Source of the DNA: Streptomyces sp. NRRL F-5630
GTDB lineage: Bacteria; Actinomycetota; Actinomycetes; Streptomycetales; Streptomycetaceae
DNA: 64,000 bases
Direction: 5' to 3'
Assembly: GCF_000719475.1 (NCBI RefSeq)
Contig: NZ_JOGO01000021.1
Location: forward strand, 1-64,000
In this document: positions 8,891-19,000 of the stretch, piece after piece
Layout of the letters: each line of letters begins with the position of its first letter
Position numbering within the stretch: position 1 is the stretch's first letter
The notes under the pieces: generated by a model
What the model was told of the DNA's origin: nothing
Seen by the model: the letters and a program-made list of their open reading frames with translations, nothing else
The model's database searches: none
Made by a program: the position numbers and the translations under genes

Positions 8891-9820
8891 TCAGTGGCGG
8901 GAGGTCAGGGAGTGACGGGAGACAGGGAAGTCGAAGTAGGTGTCCGGGTACTGCTCGGGCTGGTGGGTGAAGTGCCACCACTCCTCGGGGAGATTGGTGA
9001 AGCCCTCGCGTTCCAGAGTGGTGGTGAGGAGTTCGCGGTGGGCGCGCTGGCTGCCGGTGATCCGGGGATCCTCGGTGTGGGCGAGGGTGTCGAAGCAGTC
9101 GAAGCCGGTGCCGGTGTCGACGGCCATGTCGGGGAAGCGCTCGGCCTTGGGGCTGTAGCAGGAGGTGAGGGCCTCGCCGGGGACGTAGGGACGGGTGGGG
9201 CGCGCGGGGAGGCGGACGAAGCTGAGGTCGAGGGTGGAGCCGCGGCTGTGGCCGGACTTCTCCGCGATGTAGCCGTCGGCGAAGAGGCGGGTCTTGTCGA
9301 CGCGAGGGTAGAACTCCGCCTTCATGCGCTGGTCCGAGAGGTCCTCGGCCCAGCGGACGAAATGGTCCACGGCGCGCTGGGGGCGGAAGCAGTCGTACAC
9401 CTTCAGCGAGTAACCCCGGCGCAGGAGTTGGCGCTGGGCGCGGTGGAGGGCCTTGGCCGTGGAGCGGGTGAGCAGGCACAGCGGCTGGGTGTAGCCGGTG
9501 ACGGGGACGCCGGTGAAGTTGTGGGGGGTGGCGTAGCGGATGTCTTCGATGATCGTGGGATCGATGTCGCGGAGTTCCACGAAGGAGGCGGGGGCCTTGC
9601 GGTCGTGGTGGGTGGTGCGGGGGGCCTGGGACACCTGGGCGGTCGGGGTCGCGGTGGCCGGGGCGCTCGCCGTGGCGGTGGCGGTCGCGGTGTCGCTCGC
9701 CGTGGGGGTGGCGCTCGCGGTCGTGTGGGCGCTCGCGGTCGCGGTGGCACTCGCGAAGGTGAGGGAGAGGAGGACGGCGAGGAGAAGGGGGCGGAGCGCG
9801 GTGGGGGTGCGTCGTCTCAT
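8891..9820 (-). CDS. Secreted D-alanyl-D-alanine dipeptidase, VanX-like (peptidase M15D)
   Basis: 309 residues. A signal peptide (about 1-30) is followed by a Thr/Ala-rich low-complexity stretch to about residue 66 and then the M15D catalytic domain. Zinc ligands are visible in SGHSRGSTLD (His191, Asp198) and in EEWWHF (catalytic Glu280, His283), with the YDCFRPQRAV motif near 142-151 carrying the expected Arg. It probably trims D-Ala-D-Ala or related peptides from cell wall outside the membrane. No VanH or VanA partner lies nearby, so a wall-recycling role is more likely than glycopeptide resistance. The low-complexity linker is encoded by short repeated GC-rich units. Confidence 0.9.
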   Translation of the reverse strand: MRRRTPTALRPLLLAVLLSLTFASATATASAHTTASATPTASDTATATATASAPATATPTAQVSQAPRTTHHDRKAPASFVELRDIDPTIIEDIRYATPHNFTGVPVTGYTQPLCLLTRSTAKALHRAQRQLLRRGYSLKVYDCFRPQRAVDHFVRWAEDLSDQRMKAEFYPRVDKTRLFADGYIAEKSGHSRGSTLDLSFVRLPARPTRPYVPGEALTSCYSPKAERFPDMAVDTGTGFDCFDTLAHTEDPRITGSQRAHRELLTTTLEREGFTNLPEEWWHFTHQPEQYPDTYFDFPVSRHSLTSRH

Positions 9821-9918
9821 GGGGTACGGGTTTAGCAGTGCGCGGCGGGGTTTCCCAGGGGGCGCTCGCGGATCGCGTCCCGGCGGGGGCGTTCCGTACG
9901 GCTCGGGGAGCCGTTACC

Positions 9919-10293
9919 GTGCCCGGTATGAGCGAGGAGGCGCGGGAGTTCGCGAGCTACGAGGAGTTCTGGCCGTACTACGTGGCCATGCATTCCAAGG
10001 CGGCGACCCGTTGGGTACACCTGGCGGGCACCCTGACGGGGCTCGCGGTGAGTGCCTACGGGCTGGCGCGGGGGCGGGCCAAGTACCTCGCCGCGCTGCC
10101 CGTGATCGGCTACGGGACCGCGTGGCCGGCGCACTTCCTCATCGAGCGGAACAACCCGGCGACCTTCGGGCAGCCGGCGTGGTCGCTGCGGGGCGATGCG
10201 GCGATGATCCGGATGATGCTCGCCGGGCGGGACGCCGAACTCGGCGAGATCGCCGAGAAGTGGCTCGCGGAGCACCGTACGTCCGGTTCCTGA
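9919..10293 (+). CDS. Mpo1/DUF962-like membrane protein
   Basis: About 124 residues. The MHSKAATRWVHLAGTL segment and the following two hydrophobic segments (LTGLAVSAYGLARG, LAALPVIGYGTAWPAHFLIE) match the DUF962 family, whose fungal member Mpo1 is a dioxygenase in 2-hydroxy fatty acid oxidation; the His residues around the membrane segments are retained. The function of the bacterial members is not established. GTG at 9919 is 8 bases after GGGGAG and is preferred; ATG at 9928 is the alternative. It is divergent from the VanX-like gene. Confidence 0.8.
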   Translation: MPGMSEEAREFASYEEFWPYYVAMHSKAATRWVHLAGTLTGLAVSAYGLARGRAKYLAALPVIGYGTAWPAHFLIERNNPATFGQPAWSLRGDAAMIRMMLAGRDAELGEIAEKWLAEHRTSGS

Positions 10294-10337
10294 AGCACTG
10301 CCGTGGCGGCGGCGGGAGGGTCGCGCCCGGCGCCCGT

Positions 10338-10934
10338 TCAGTGAGCGGTGCGGCTCTCGCGGCCTGTCATGGCGTAGCGGCGGGCGTGTTCGACGACCTC
10401 GATGAGGACGGCTTTGACGGAGTCGCGCCGACGAGCGTCGCAGGGCACGAGGGGGACGTCCGGGTCGAGATCGAGGGCGCCGCGGAGCTCGGCGAGCGGG
10501 TGGTCCTCCGCTCCGTCGAAGCGGTTGACGGCGACGACGAAGGGGATGCCGCGCCGCTCGAAGTAGTCGATCGCTGCGAAGGAGTCCGCGAACCGACGGG
10601 TGTCGAGCAGGACGACGGCGCCGAGCGCCCCCTGGGCGAGTTCGTCCCACAGGAACCAGAAGCGGTCCTGGCCGGGGGTCCCGAAGAGGTAGAGGACGAG
10701 TTCCTCGCGCAGCGTGATGCGGCCGAAGTCCATGGCGACCGTGGTGGTGCGCTTCTGCTCGACGCCGCGCATGTCGTCCACCGGGCGGGACGCCTCGGTG
10801 AGCATCTCCTCGGTGCGCAGCGGCCTGATCTCGCTGACCGCGCCGACGAAAGTGGTCTTGCCGACGCCGAAGCCCCCGGCGACCAGGAGTTTGAGGGTGA
10901 GCGGCCGCTCGGGCCGGCCACTGAGGGCGTTCAT
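10338..10934 (-). CDS. cvnD: Conservon Ras-like GTPase
   Basis: 198-residue small GTPase-like protein of the MglA/Ras-related group found in actinobacterial conservons. P-loop GGFGVGKTT (Lys26), switch region with FGTPGQDRF and the base-recognition NRFD are all visible. In these systems it relays a signal from the CvnA sensor complex at the membrane. It is the last gene of cvnABCD, 85 bases after cvnC. ATG at 10934. Confidence 0.93.
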   Translation of the reverse strand: MNALSGRPERPLTLKLLVAGGFGVGKTTFVGAVSEIRPLRTEEMLTEASRPVDDMRGVEQKRTTTVAMDFGRITLREELVLYLFGTPGQDRFWFLWDELAQGALGAVVLLDTRRFADSFAAIDYFERRGIPFVVAVNRFDGAEDHPLAELRGALDLDPDVPLVPCDARRRDSVKAVLIEVVEHARRYAMTGRESRTAH

Positions 10935-11019
10935 TCGGTCTCTTCTCCTGCGGCCCCGCCGGTGGCGGGCGTGGCGGTGTGGACGGGGGGTGCGCGAGGC
11001 GGCGGGGGGCGCCGCTCCC

Positions 11020-11676
11020 TCACAGGGCGCGCAGTCCTTCGATGACGTCGCGCAGCACGCTCTCGTCGGGGAGTTCGGCGGGGGGCACGGGGCGGGTGAC
11101 CGTGACGAGTTCGGCTTCGGCGAGGTCGCTGACGAGGACCCGGACGACACCGATGGCGAGGTCCAGTCCCGCCGCGATCTCGGCGACGGACTGCGGGGCG
11201 CCGCCGCACAGGGCGAGGATCTCGACGTGCTCGGGGGTCAGCAGCGCGTCCTGGTCGGGCGGGAGGGGCCAGGGCGCGGTGGCGGACGTGAAGGCGGCGC
11301 CCGTACCCGCGGCGGCCGCTCCTGCGTCCCCACCCGCTCCCGTGCCGCCCGCTCCCGCGTCCCCGCCCGTACGGGCGCCGCCCGTCCCCTCGGTCACGCC
11401 CGGGCCGGCGCCGGGCGTCCCCCTGTCTCCGCCCGTGCTGGCGCCGCCGCCTGGGTCCGCCGCCGCTTCACGGGGTGCGGCGGGGTCGCCTGCCGTGGCC
11501 GGTCCGCCCGGGCCGGGGTCGCCGGGGGGCGGAACGGCGGCGACGAGGGCGATGAGGTCGAGCCGGTGGCCGCCGGTGGCGCTCGTGCGGCCCCGGGTCA
11601 TGGCGTACGGGCGTACGACGGGTCCCGCTTCGTCGTCGTACCAGCGGGCTGTCTCGTGACCGGCGTCGCTCATCAT
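11020..11676 (-). CDS. cvnC: Conservon DUF742 protein with extended Gly/Ala-rich linker
   Basis: 218 residues. The N-terminal RPYAMTRGRT motif and the C-terminal winged-helix-like region (LTPEHVEILALCGGAPQSVAEIAAGLDLAIGVVRVLVSDL) are the hallmarks of DUF742. Between them is a low-complexity Gly/Ala/Thr/Pro insertion of roughly 90 residues, which makes the protein much longer than the usual 120-130. Its role is in the CvnABCD membrane complex, probably as an adaptor. The gene lies 9 bases after cvnB. ATG at 11676 or 11673; GAGG upstream fits both. Confidence 0.9.
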   Translation of the reverse strand: MMSDAGHETARWYDDEAGPVVRPYAMTRGRTSATGGHRLDLIALVAAVPPPGDPGPGGPATAGDPAAPREAAADPGGGASTGGDRGTPGAGPGVTEGTGGARTGGDAGAGGTGAGGDAGAAAAGTGAAFTSATAPWPLPPDQDALLTPEHVEILALCGGAPQSVAEIAAGLDLAIGVVRVLVSDLAEAELVTVTRPVPPAELPDESVLRDVIEGLRAL

Positions 11677-11685
11677 GGCCTGCCT

Positions 11686-12129
11686 CTATCCCCCGGCGGG
11701 GATATCGGTGCGCGGGGCCTGGCCGAGGTGGACGCCGACCCGCTTGACGAGGAGCGTCATCTCGTAGGCGATCTGACCGATGTCCGCGTCGGGTCCGGCG
11801 AGGACGGCGAGGCAGCTTCCGTCGCCCGCCGCCGAGACGAAGAGGAAGGCGTCGTCGAGTTCGACGAGTGTCTGCCGGACGCTGCCGGCGTCGAAGTGGC
11901 GTCCGACGCCCTTGGCGAGGCTGTGGAAGCCGGAGGCGACGGCCGCGAGGTGTTCGCTGTCCTCACGGCTGATGTCCTCCGAGATCCCGGTGGGCAGGCC
12001 GTCGCTGGAGAGGATGATCGCCTTGCGGATGCTGGCGACGCGGGCGACGAGTTCGTCGAGCAGCCAGTTGAGTTCGTGGGTGCCGTCAGGGGCTCCCGGA
12101 GTTGACGCGGCGGTCCTTGGAGCAGTCAT
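11686..12129 (-). CDS. cvnB: Conservon roadblock/LC7 protein
   Basis: 147 residues with one roadblock/LC7 domain: NWLLDELVARVASIRKAIILSSDGLPTG and the later LFVSAAGDGSCLAVLAGPDADIGQIAYEM strand-helix pattern. Such proteins act as regulators of the partner GTPase (CvnD) and bind the CvnA sensor. Its ATG overlaps the end of cvnA by 4 bases, showing translational coupling. Confidence 0.93.
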   Translation of the reverse strand: MTAPRTAASTPGAPDGTHELNWLLDELVARVASIRKAIILSSDGLPTGISEDISREDSEHLAAVASGFHSLAKGVGRHFDAGSVRQTLVELDDAFLFVSAAGDGSCLAVLAGPDADIGQIAYEMTLLVKRVGVHLGQAPRTDIPAGG

Positions 12130-14861
12130 CGACCGTCCCTTTCCGGAGTGTTTCCTTGCACTGTGCTGTGCGGGGCGGTCCCGGTGGCTTCCGGTCCGCC
12201 CTCGTCCTCGGTGGCGCGGGCCCCGCTGGGCCGTGCGTCCGCCGCGGCTTCCTCCTCGCGGCCCCGGATCCAGCCCCGCTGGAGCGAGGCCATCCGGGCC
12301 CGTACGGCGTCCGCGTCCCGCTCCGGTTCGGGCCCGGTGGGCTCGCTCGGTTCGGGCTGCTCGCGCAACTGGCGGGCGAGGCTTGCCTGTCGTACGCGGC
12401 GGGGCAGCCCCGCGGGGCCCGTCGCGGGAGCCGCCTGCGCCCCCGTACCGGCCGCGCCGCGATCGGCGCGCGGCGTGCCCGGTGCACCACCTGTCGCTTC
12501 CGGCGCCTTCGGTCCGTCCTGTGTTTCCGCGCGCGCGGATGCCGGGCCGCCCACCGGTGCCGTCCTCGCGCCGGGCCTGTCACCGGACGTGTCGCCGGGC
12601 CTCGTGCCGGGCCTGTCATCGGGCCTCGCGCCGGACTTGGCGCCGGGCCTGTCGCCGGCCCGTGTGCGGGGGCGGCGGGCCGGGAGGGGGCCGGGGGCGG
12701 TGGTGGGGCGGCTGTGCTCGGCGTCGGGCTCGGGCGCCTCGTCCGCGTGCGGGTGGTCGCCGACCGGGCGGCCGTGCGAGGTGACGAGCTTGGGCACCGG
12801 GCGGCGGGGCAGCGCACCGAGTTGGGTGAGCGGGCCGCGCGGGCCCTCGTCGGCGCCCGCGGGCACCGGCTCCCGTGCCGCGGAGCGCCCGCGTGCCGCG
12901 ACGGGGGCCTCCAGTTCGACGGGCCCGTCCGGGGAGACGGCGGGGAAGCCCGCGCCGTCCGTTCCCCCCGGCACCTCCGTGAGGAGCTTCTCGGGCAGCA
13001 CGACGACGGCGGTCGTGCCGCCGTACGGGGAGGGCTGGAGCGAGACCTTGACGCCCTGACGGCGGGCGATGCGGCTCACGACGAAGAGGCCGAGCCTGTC
13101 GGTGTCGGAGAGCTCGAACTCGGGGGTCTCGGCGAGGCGTTGGTTCGCCGCGAGGAGTGCTTCCTTGGTCATGCCGAGGCCGCGGTCGTGGATCTCCAGG
13201 AGGAAGCCCTGGCCGACGCGTTCGCCGAGCACCTGCACGGCGGTGTGCGGCGGCGAGAACACGGCGGCGTTCTCCATGAGTTCGGCGAGCAGGTGGGTGA
13301 GGTCACCGACGGCCGCGCCCGTGACGGCGACGCGGGGCAGGCGGCGCACCTCGACGCGTTCGTAGTCCTCCACCTCGGAGACCGCGGCGCGCACGACGTC
13401 CATGAGCGGCACGGGACGGCGCCACTGGCGGGCCGGGGCGGCGCCGGAGAGGATGACGAGGCCCTCGGCGTGGCGGCGCATGCGGGTCGTGAGGTGGTCG
13501 AGGCGGAAGAGGTCGGCGAGTTCGTCGGCGTCCTCGGTGCGGCGTTCCATCGTGTCGAGCAGGGTGAGCTGCTTGTGGAGCAGGACCTGGCTGCGGCGGG
13601 CGAGGTTGACGAAGACCTCGGAGACGCCCTTGCGCATGTCGGCCTGGCGCACGGCGGCCTCGACGGCGGCGCGCTGGAGGGTCTCCAGGGCCTGGGCGAC
13701 CTGTCCCATCTCGTCGCGTTCGTGGACGAGGCGCGGCGCCTCGGTCTCGATGTCGATGTCCTCCCCCGCGGCGAGCCTGCGCATGACCTCGGGCAGGCGG
13801 ACCCCGGCGGTCTCGTTGGCGCGGCGGCGCAGTGCGGAGAGGTCGCGGACGAGGGAGCGGCCGATGCGCACTGAGAGGTAGAGGGAGAGGAGCAGGGCGA
13901 CGAGGCCGAGGAAGCCGGCGCCGCCGGTGCGGAGCAGGACACCGTGCGCGTACGGGGTCACGGCGTCGCGGTAGGCGCTGTCGAGCGCGTCGTCGCGCGC
14001 CGCGAGGTCGGCGAGGACCTTCGTGGCGGCCTTGGACCACGTCGCCGCGTCGACGACGGCCACGGCGCTCGGCGTCGACTGGCTGACGCCGTACTCGGCG
14101 TCGGTGAGGACGGCGGTGCCGGGCCTCTTCCAGTACGCCTCGAAGTCCTCGCGCTCGCTGTCGGGCAGGAGGGCGAGGTTGGTGTCGTAGAGCAGTTCGC
14201 GCTGGGCGATGAGATCGGAGACCTTCTGGATCTCGTCGCGGCCGAGGCGGTGCCCGGTGAGGGCGGCGCTGACCACGGCGTCCTCCTGCGTGAGGAGTTC
14301 ACGGGCCCGGTCGACGCCGACGACGCCGCGCCCTCGCTTGTCGAGCGCGACGTCCTTGACGGAGCGCAGGTCGGTGAGGAAACCGAAGCAGGGCTCGACG
14401 AGGTCGGAGTAGAGCTTGAGCGCGGAGGTGCGCGAGAGGCGGTTGTCCTCGGCGCTGCGGCGCAGCGCGGTCAGGTCGGTGAAGGAGTCGACGAGGGCGT
14501 CGAGTTCGCGGCGTGAGGTGGCGTTCATGCGGCTGCGGAGGCCGCGGTCGCGGGCGACGTCGCGGACTTTCTCGATCGCTTCGTCGGTGTGGGCGTAGCT
14601 GCGGCGCATCGCGGAGGACACGTCGGAGCCGCGCGGGTCGGCGAGGTAGACGAGGGTGCGGGTGCGCTCCTGCTGGAGGGCGCGGGTCGCTTCCTTGACG
14701 GGCTGGCCCGCGCGGTCGATGAGCCGGCTCACGCCGAGGACCTGGTACGCCTCCTGGCCGCTGATGACGGTCGCGTAGGCCCAGACCACGCCGAGCGAGA
14801 GGAGGGGGACGAGCAGCAGGGCCACGATCTTCCGGCGGATGGATTTCCCGCGAAAGCGCAT
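12126..14861 (-). CDS. cvnA: Conservon sensor histidine-kinase-like protein with nitrate-sensing-type ectodomain
   Basis: 911-residue membrane sensor. Membrane helix 1 at about 11-31, a helical extracytoplasmic domain of NIT type (rich in Arg/Asp/Leu helices) to about 305, membrane helix 2 at about 308-330, then a HAMP-like linker, a helical dimerisation region and an HATPase domain containing ELMENAAVFSPP (N box) and DRGLGMT (G1 box). A disordered Pro/Arg/Gly/Ala-rich tail of about 250 residues follows. The phosphoacceptor His region is atypical, as is usual for conservon kinases. It heads the cvnABCD operon. The ligand cannot be read from sequence. Confidence 0.92.
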   Translation of the reverse strand: MRFRGKSIRRKIVALLLVPLLSLGVVWAYATVISGQEAYQVLGVSRLIDRAGQPVKEATRALQQERTRTLVYLADPRGSDVSSAMRRSYAHTDEAIEKVRDVARDRGLRSRMNATSRRELDALVDSFTDLTALRRSAEDNRLSRTSALKLYSDLVEPCFGFLTDLRSVKDVALDKRGRGVVGVDRARELLTQEDAVVSAALTGHRLGRDEIQKVSDLIAQRELLYDTNLALLPDSEREDFEAYWKRPGTAVLTDAEYGVSQSTPSAVAVVDAATWSKAATKVLADLAARDDALDSAYRDAVTPYAHGVLLRTGGAGFLGLVALLLSLYLSVRIGRSLVRDLSALRRRANETAGVRLPEVMRRLAAGEDIDIETEAPRLVHERDEMGQVAQALETLQRAAVEAAVRQADMRKGVSEVFVNLARRSQVLLHKQLTLLDTMERRTEDADELADLFRLDHLTTRMRRHAEGLVILSGAAPARQWRRPVPLMDVVRAAVSEVEDYERVEVRRLPRVAVTGAAVGDLTHLLAELMENAAVFSPPHTAVQVLGERVGQGFLLEIHDRGLGMTKEALLAANQRLAETPEFELSDTDRLGLFVVSRIARRQGVKVSLQPSPYGGTTAVVVLPEKLLTEVPGGTDGAGFPAVSPDGPVELEAPVAARGRSAAREPVPAGADEGPRGPLTQLGALPRRPVPKLVTSHGRPVGDHPHADEAPEPDAEHSRPTTAPGPLPARRPRTRAGDRPGAKSGARPDDRPGTRPGDTSGDRPGARTAPVGGPASARAETQDGPKAPEATGGAPGTPRADRGAAGTGAQAAPATGPAGLPRRVRQASLARQLREQPEPSEPTGPEPERDADAVRARMASLQRGWIRGREEEAAADARPSGARATEDEGGPEATGTAPHSTVQGNTPERDGR

Positions 14862-15381
14862 GGTGTCGTCCCCCTGTGGTGTCCCCGTCGGCCCGGTCCC
14901 GAGGCGCGCCCACCGCCGGTGGACGGGCCGGCGCGTGCTCCCGGGGCCGTGCGCGCCGGTCGGCGCGAGCGTCCGCGGGTGGCCCCCGCGGGGTACGCGC
15001 GTACCTCGTGAATCGGCGTGACTCTACTACTGCCTCAGCTACAACCCGAAGACTTGTCCGGATAGTTTTCTTGTTGAGCGGGTACGGGGCGGCTTTCCCT
15101 CTCGGTGCGGGGGCGCCGCGGTCGGTACGCGTGGGGAACATCGCGGGACGGGCCGGTGGATTCCGGCGGATGGGGGGTCAATCGGGGGCGAGGGGAGGAA
15201 ACCTTGACGGGTTCTTCTTCGTCTGTACAGGTGGGAGGCGGCCCGGTGTCCGTACGGTCCCGCGCGCGTGTGCGGCTGTCCGGGGCCGACTAAAGCGGCG
15301 TGGGGCGGGCAGCGAAACGAAGAGCCGCTCGCGCCCCCGGGTGGTGGTCCGTTCGGCGAGTGGTGGGGAGTTGGCTGTGTG
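14862..15381. other. Intergenic region between divergent cvnA and membrane protein gene
   Basis: 520 bases with no recognisable gene. A distinctly AT-richer patch at about 15018-15085 probably contains the cvnA promoter on the minus strand, but I could not fix -35 and -10 boxes with confidence. Confidence 0.4.
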
Positions 15382-16047
15382 ATGAGCACCGTGGAGCGCG
15401 GTACCGAGCAGGAGAGGCGGAAGGCGGAAGGCACCGCCGCCGGGGGGCCGGCCGGCTGGGAGACCCCGCTGCCGCAGTGGAGCATCGAGGAGTACGGCGA
15501 GGAGGCGGTCGAGGACGCCGACTTCGCGCGGCGGCGGCGCGAGGCGGCACGGCGGGACTCCCTGTGGAAGGAGGAGCCCGCGGTACGGCGCCGGCTGCCC
15601 GACGCGGTGCGCACCTCGGCGGTCCGGGCCGTCATCATCGTCGCGCTCACGCTGTGCCAGGCGGTGACGGCCTTCCTGTGCACGCTCGCCGGTTCCTGGC
15701 TCGCCTTCCCGATGGTGCTGAGCAGCGTGGCGAGCACGGTGGTGGCGACGTGGGGCGTCCTCGACGTGTGGATCACCCGGCAGGTGTGGATCCAGCGCAA
15801 CGGGGTCCTGTCCCAGCCGGGCAGCACCGCGCGGGAGTTGCGCAGGGAGCGCCGCCAGGCGGTGAAGGCCGCGAAGCGCGCGGTGCGGGCGGAGCGGGCG
15901 GAGCGGCGCTCCGTCACCGAGGCCCCCTCCCCCCGTCCCGCGACCATGACGCCGCCCGGTGCGGGCGTCCCCGCTCAGGAGACGGGCCGCTCCCCCCGTT
16001 CCGCCTCCGGCCCGGCCGGGCGCGGGACGGACGCGGCGGCGGCCTGA
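15382..16047 (+). CDS. Hypothetical two-helix membrane protein
   Basis: 221 residues of unknown function. An acidic N-terminus (WSIEEYGEEAVEDADF) is followed by a basic stretch, two membrane helices at roughly 74-94 and 98-125, and a long basic helical tail with REL-RRERRQAVKAAKRAVRAERAERR character. The topology suggests a small inner-membrane protein with both ends in the cytoplasm; the tail could bind nucleic acid or anionic lipid. ATG at 15382 follows GGGGAG. The last 73 bases overlap, tail to tail, the SMC gene on the other strand. Confidence 0.75.
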   Translation: MSTVERGTEQERRKAEGTAAGGPAGWETPLPQWSIEEYGEEAVEDADFARRRREAARRDSLWKEEPAVRRRLPDAVRTSAVRAVIIVALTLCQAVTAFLCTLAGSWLAFPMVLSSVASTVVATWGVLDVWITRQVWIQRNGVLSQPGSTARELRRERRQAVKAAKRAVRAERAERRSVTEAPSPRPATMTPPGAGVPAQETGRSPRSASGPAGRGTDAAAA

Positions 16048-19000
16048 GAGGGCCGTCCGGCGGGGCCCTGCCCTTCGGCGCGGCCCTCCCCTTCGGCGGG
16101 CTCCCGCGAGCCCCGGGCGGGGTCCTGGGGACGCGTACCGGAGCCCTGCCCGGCCGGTTCCTGGGGGCGCTCGAAGAAGCGCGTGGCCTGGATCTGGGCG
16201 TGCACTCCCTCGGCGTCCGGCTCCTTGGGCAGGCCGGGGCGCAGGTGCTCCTCGACGCTGATGTACTTCAGCCCGGCCCGCAGGTCCGCGTCGTTGCGCA
16301 GCCGGATGACGAGCGGGAACTCGGAGAGCGCCGTCGTGTCGAACAGCCCGGTCGTGTAGAGGAGCTGGACGCCGAGGGCGTCGGCCACGGCCCGCTGGAG
16401 TTCGAGGAGGTACGTGGCGTTGGCGCGCCCGATCGGGTTGTCCAGGAAGAGCGTGCCCGCGTGGCGGCGCCTGTCGTGGCCCCGGTCGTTGGAGCGCAGC
16501 GCCGCCATCGTGCAGTACAGGGCGATCGCGGCGGTGAGCAGCTGACCGCCCGAGAAGACGTCGCCCATCTGCCCCACCGGCACGCGTTCGGCGCGCAGCA
16601 CCGCGTCCGGCTTGAGGATCTCGACGGCGATGCCGCGCGGCTGGAGGGCCGCCTGTACGCCGCGCAGGAGCAGGCTCATGCCGTCGCGGCGCAGGTCGGC
16701 GTTCTTGCGGACGGCGGCGCGGGTGGCCTCGTCGATGACCTCGCCGAGCCGTTCGGTGAGGCTCGCGTGGTCGGGTTCGTCGAAGCGGATGCGCAGGAAC
16801 TCCTGCCCCGACCACTCTCCCAGTCCTTCGGGGAGGCGGGAGAGGCGCTGGGCGGCGCGGAGCGTGGCGAGCGAGGACTCGACGAGTCCGCGCAGGCGGT
16901 CGACGATCGAGTCGCGGTTGCGTTCGAGCTGCTCCAGCTCGTCGGTGAGCACCCGCAGGCGGGGCGCGAACGCCTCGGCCCAGCGGGCCGCGTGCTCGGG
17001 CAGCGCGGCGGCGGGCAGTTCCCTGATCTGCTGGCGGGCGGGGGTGCGCACCTGCTCGTAGCGCGTGGAGTTGGCGTGCCGGACGAGGATGTCGCTCGCC
17101 TCGCGCACGGCGGCTTCGGCCGCCGCCAGATCGGCGGCGCAGCCGCGCAGTGATCGGCGGGCCTCCGCCGTGGCGGTACGGGCCTCGGTGAGCGTCCCCG
17201 CGAACGGCTCGGGCTCCTCCGGTGCCGGCGTCCCGGTCTCGGGTTCGGTGTCACGGGCGAGATTGTCGCGGAGCAGGTCGCGCAGGAGCGCCGTCGTCTC
17301 CTCGAAGCCCGCTGCCGCCTCTTCGGCCGCGCGGTGGTCGTGGCCGAGGGCGGTGTGGGTCGCGCGGGCGGCGTCCAGGGCCTCGGTGCGGGCGGCGAGG
17401 TCGGCGCTCGCGGTGCGCAGGAGGGCCTGGGCCTGTTCGGCGTCGGCGGGGACGAGATCCTCGGGGAGCGCCGTGTGGGCCTCGCCCTCCTCGGGGGCGA
17501 GGCGTTCGGCCTCGCCGCGCAGCCGGCCGAGCTGTTCGCTCGCGGCGTTGGCGCGGGCCTCCAGCATCTGCACGAGTTGCTCGGCGCGCCCGGCGGCGGC
17601 CTGCCGCGAGGGCCCGTCGGCACCGTCGGGGCCTTGGAGCAGGCCGGCGGCGCGGGTGCGGACCTTGTTGCTGAGGCGTTCGAGTTCGGCGAGGGCGGAG
17701 GTCTCCTCGCTCTCGGCGCGGGCCTGTTCGGCGCGCAGGTCGGCGCCGACGCCGACCTTCTCGTAGAGCTGGGAGGCCGCGCGGTACGCCTCGCGCAGGG
17801 TGGGCAGGGCGGCGCTGCGGGCCTCGTCGGAGGGCGGGGGCAACTCCTCGGGGGCACCGGCGATCTCGGCACGTTCGGCGCGCAGGGCCCGGGCGGTGCG
17901 GCGGGCGTCGTCGGCGGCGCGCTGGGCGGCGCGGCGGTCCTCGTCGGCGGCGCGGGCGCGTTCGAGGCAGGTCTGGGCGCGGGCCTCGGCCTCGGCGGCC
18001 TCCTCGGCGAGTTCGCGCAGGCGGCTGGTCCACCGGCCGCGTTCGCGCAGGCGGTGGGCGAGCCCCGCGAGGGCGTCGGCGGCACGGCGGGCGCGCTGCG
18101 CGGCCTCGCCCCGTTCCTCGCGTGCGAGGGCGGCGGCGCTCGCGGTCTCCTCGGCCTCGGTCCGGTGGGCGCGGGCCTCGTCGAGGGCGGCGGCCGCCTC
18201 GGCCGCCGCCGTACGGGCCTCGGCCGCAGCCGCGCCGAGTTCGGCGAGCCGGCCGGCGGGGCAGCCGGAACGCCAGGAGGCCAGGCGGGCGCCGAGTTCG
18301 CGGTCCTTGCCGAGGCGGGCGGCGAGCGCGCGGATCTCCTCCTCGCGGGCGGTGGCGCGGGCGCGCAACTGCTGCCGTTCCTCGTCGGCCGCGTGTTCGT
18401 CGTGCATCGCCGGGTTCGGCGGGACGAGGAAGACGGACTCCTCCGCGTCCGCATGCTCCGGCGCGGGGGCGAGGAGGGCCGAGGCGGTGCCGACGGCGAC
18501 GGTGGAACGGGGCAGCAGGGCGGCCTGGGCGAGGACTTCGCGGGCGCGGCGGTGGGTGGCGGGGTCGGTGATGACGACGCCGTCCACGAGTTCGGGGCGG
18601 GCCGCGAGGACGCGGTTGTGCTCGGCGGGGTCGACGGACTGGGCGAGGTAGCGCCAGCCGGGCAGCGCGGGGATGCCCTGTTCGCCGAGGTACTCGACGG
18701 TGGCGAGGACATCGGGGCCCGGGGGCAGGAGGCCGCCGTCACCGAGGGCGCCGAGGATGCGGGCGTCGTCCTGGGCCGCGGTGCGAAGGGCGAAGAGGCG
18801 GCGTTCGGCCTCGGCGACGGCGTCGTCGAGGAGGGTGCGGAGGGTCTCGGCGCTCTGGTCGAGGGTCTCGGCGTCGAGACCGGCGGGGGCGGGGGCGGCG
18901 CCTGGCTCCGCACCGTCACCCGTGCCGCCCTCCGCGCCCGTCTCGCCGTCCGCTCCCGCGCCGCTGCCCGTGCCCGTGCCGCCGCTGCCGGGGCCGCGCT

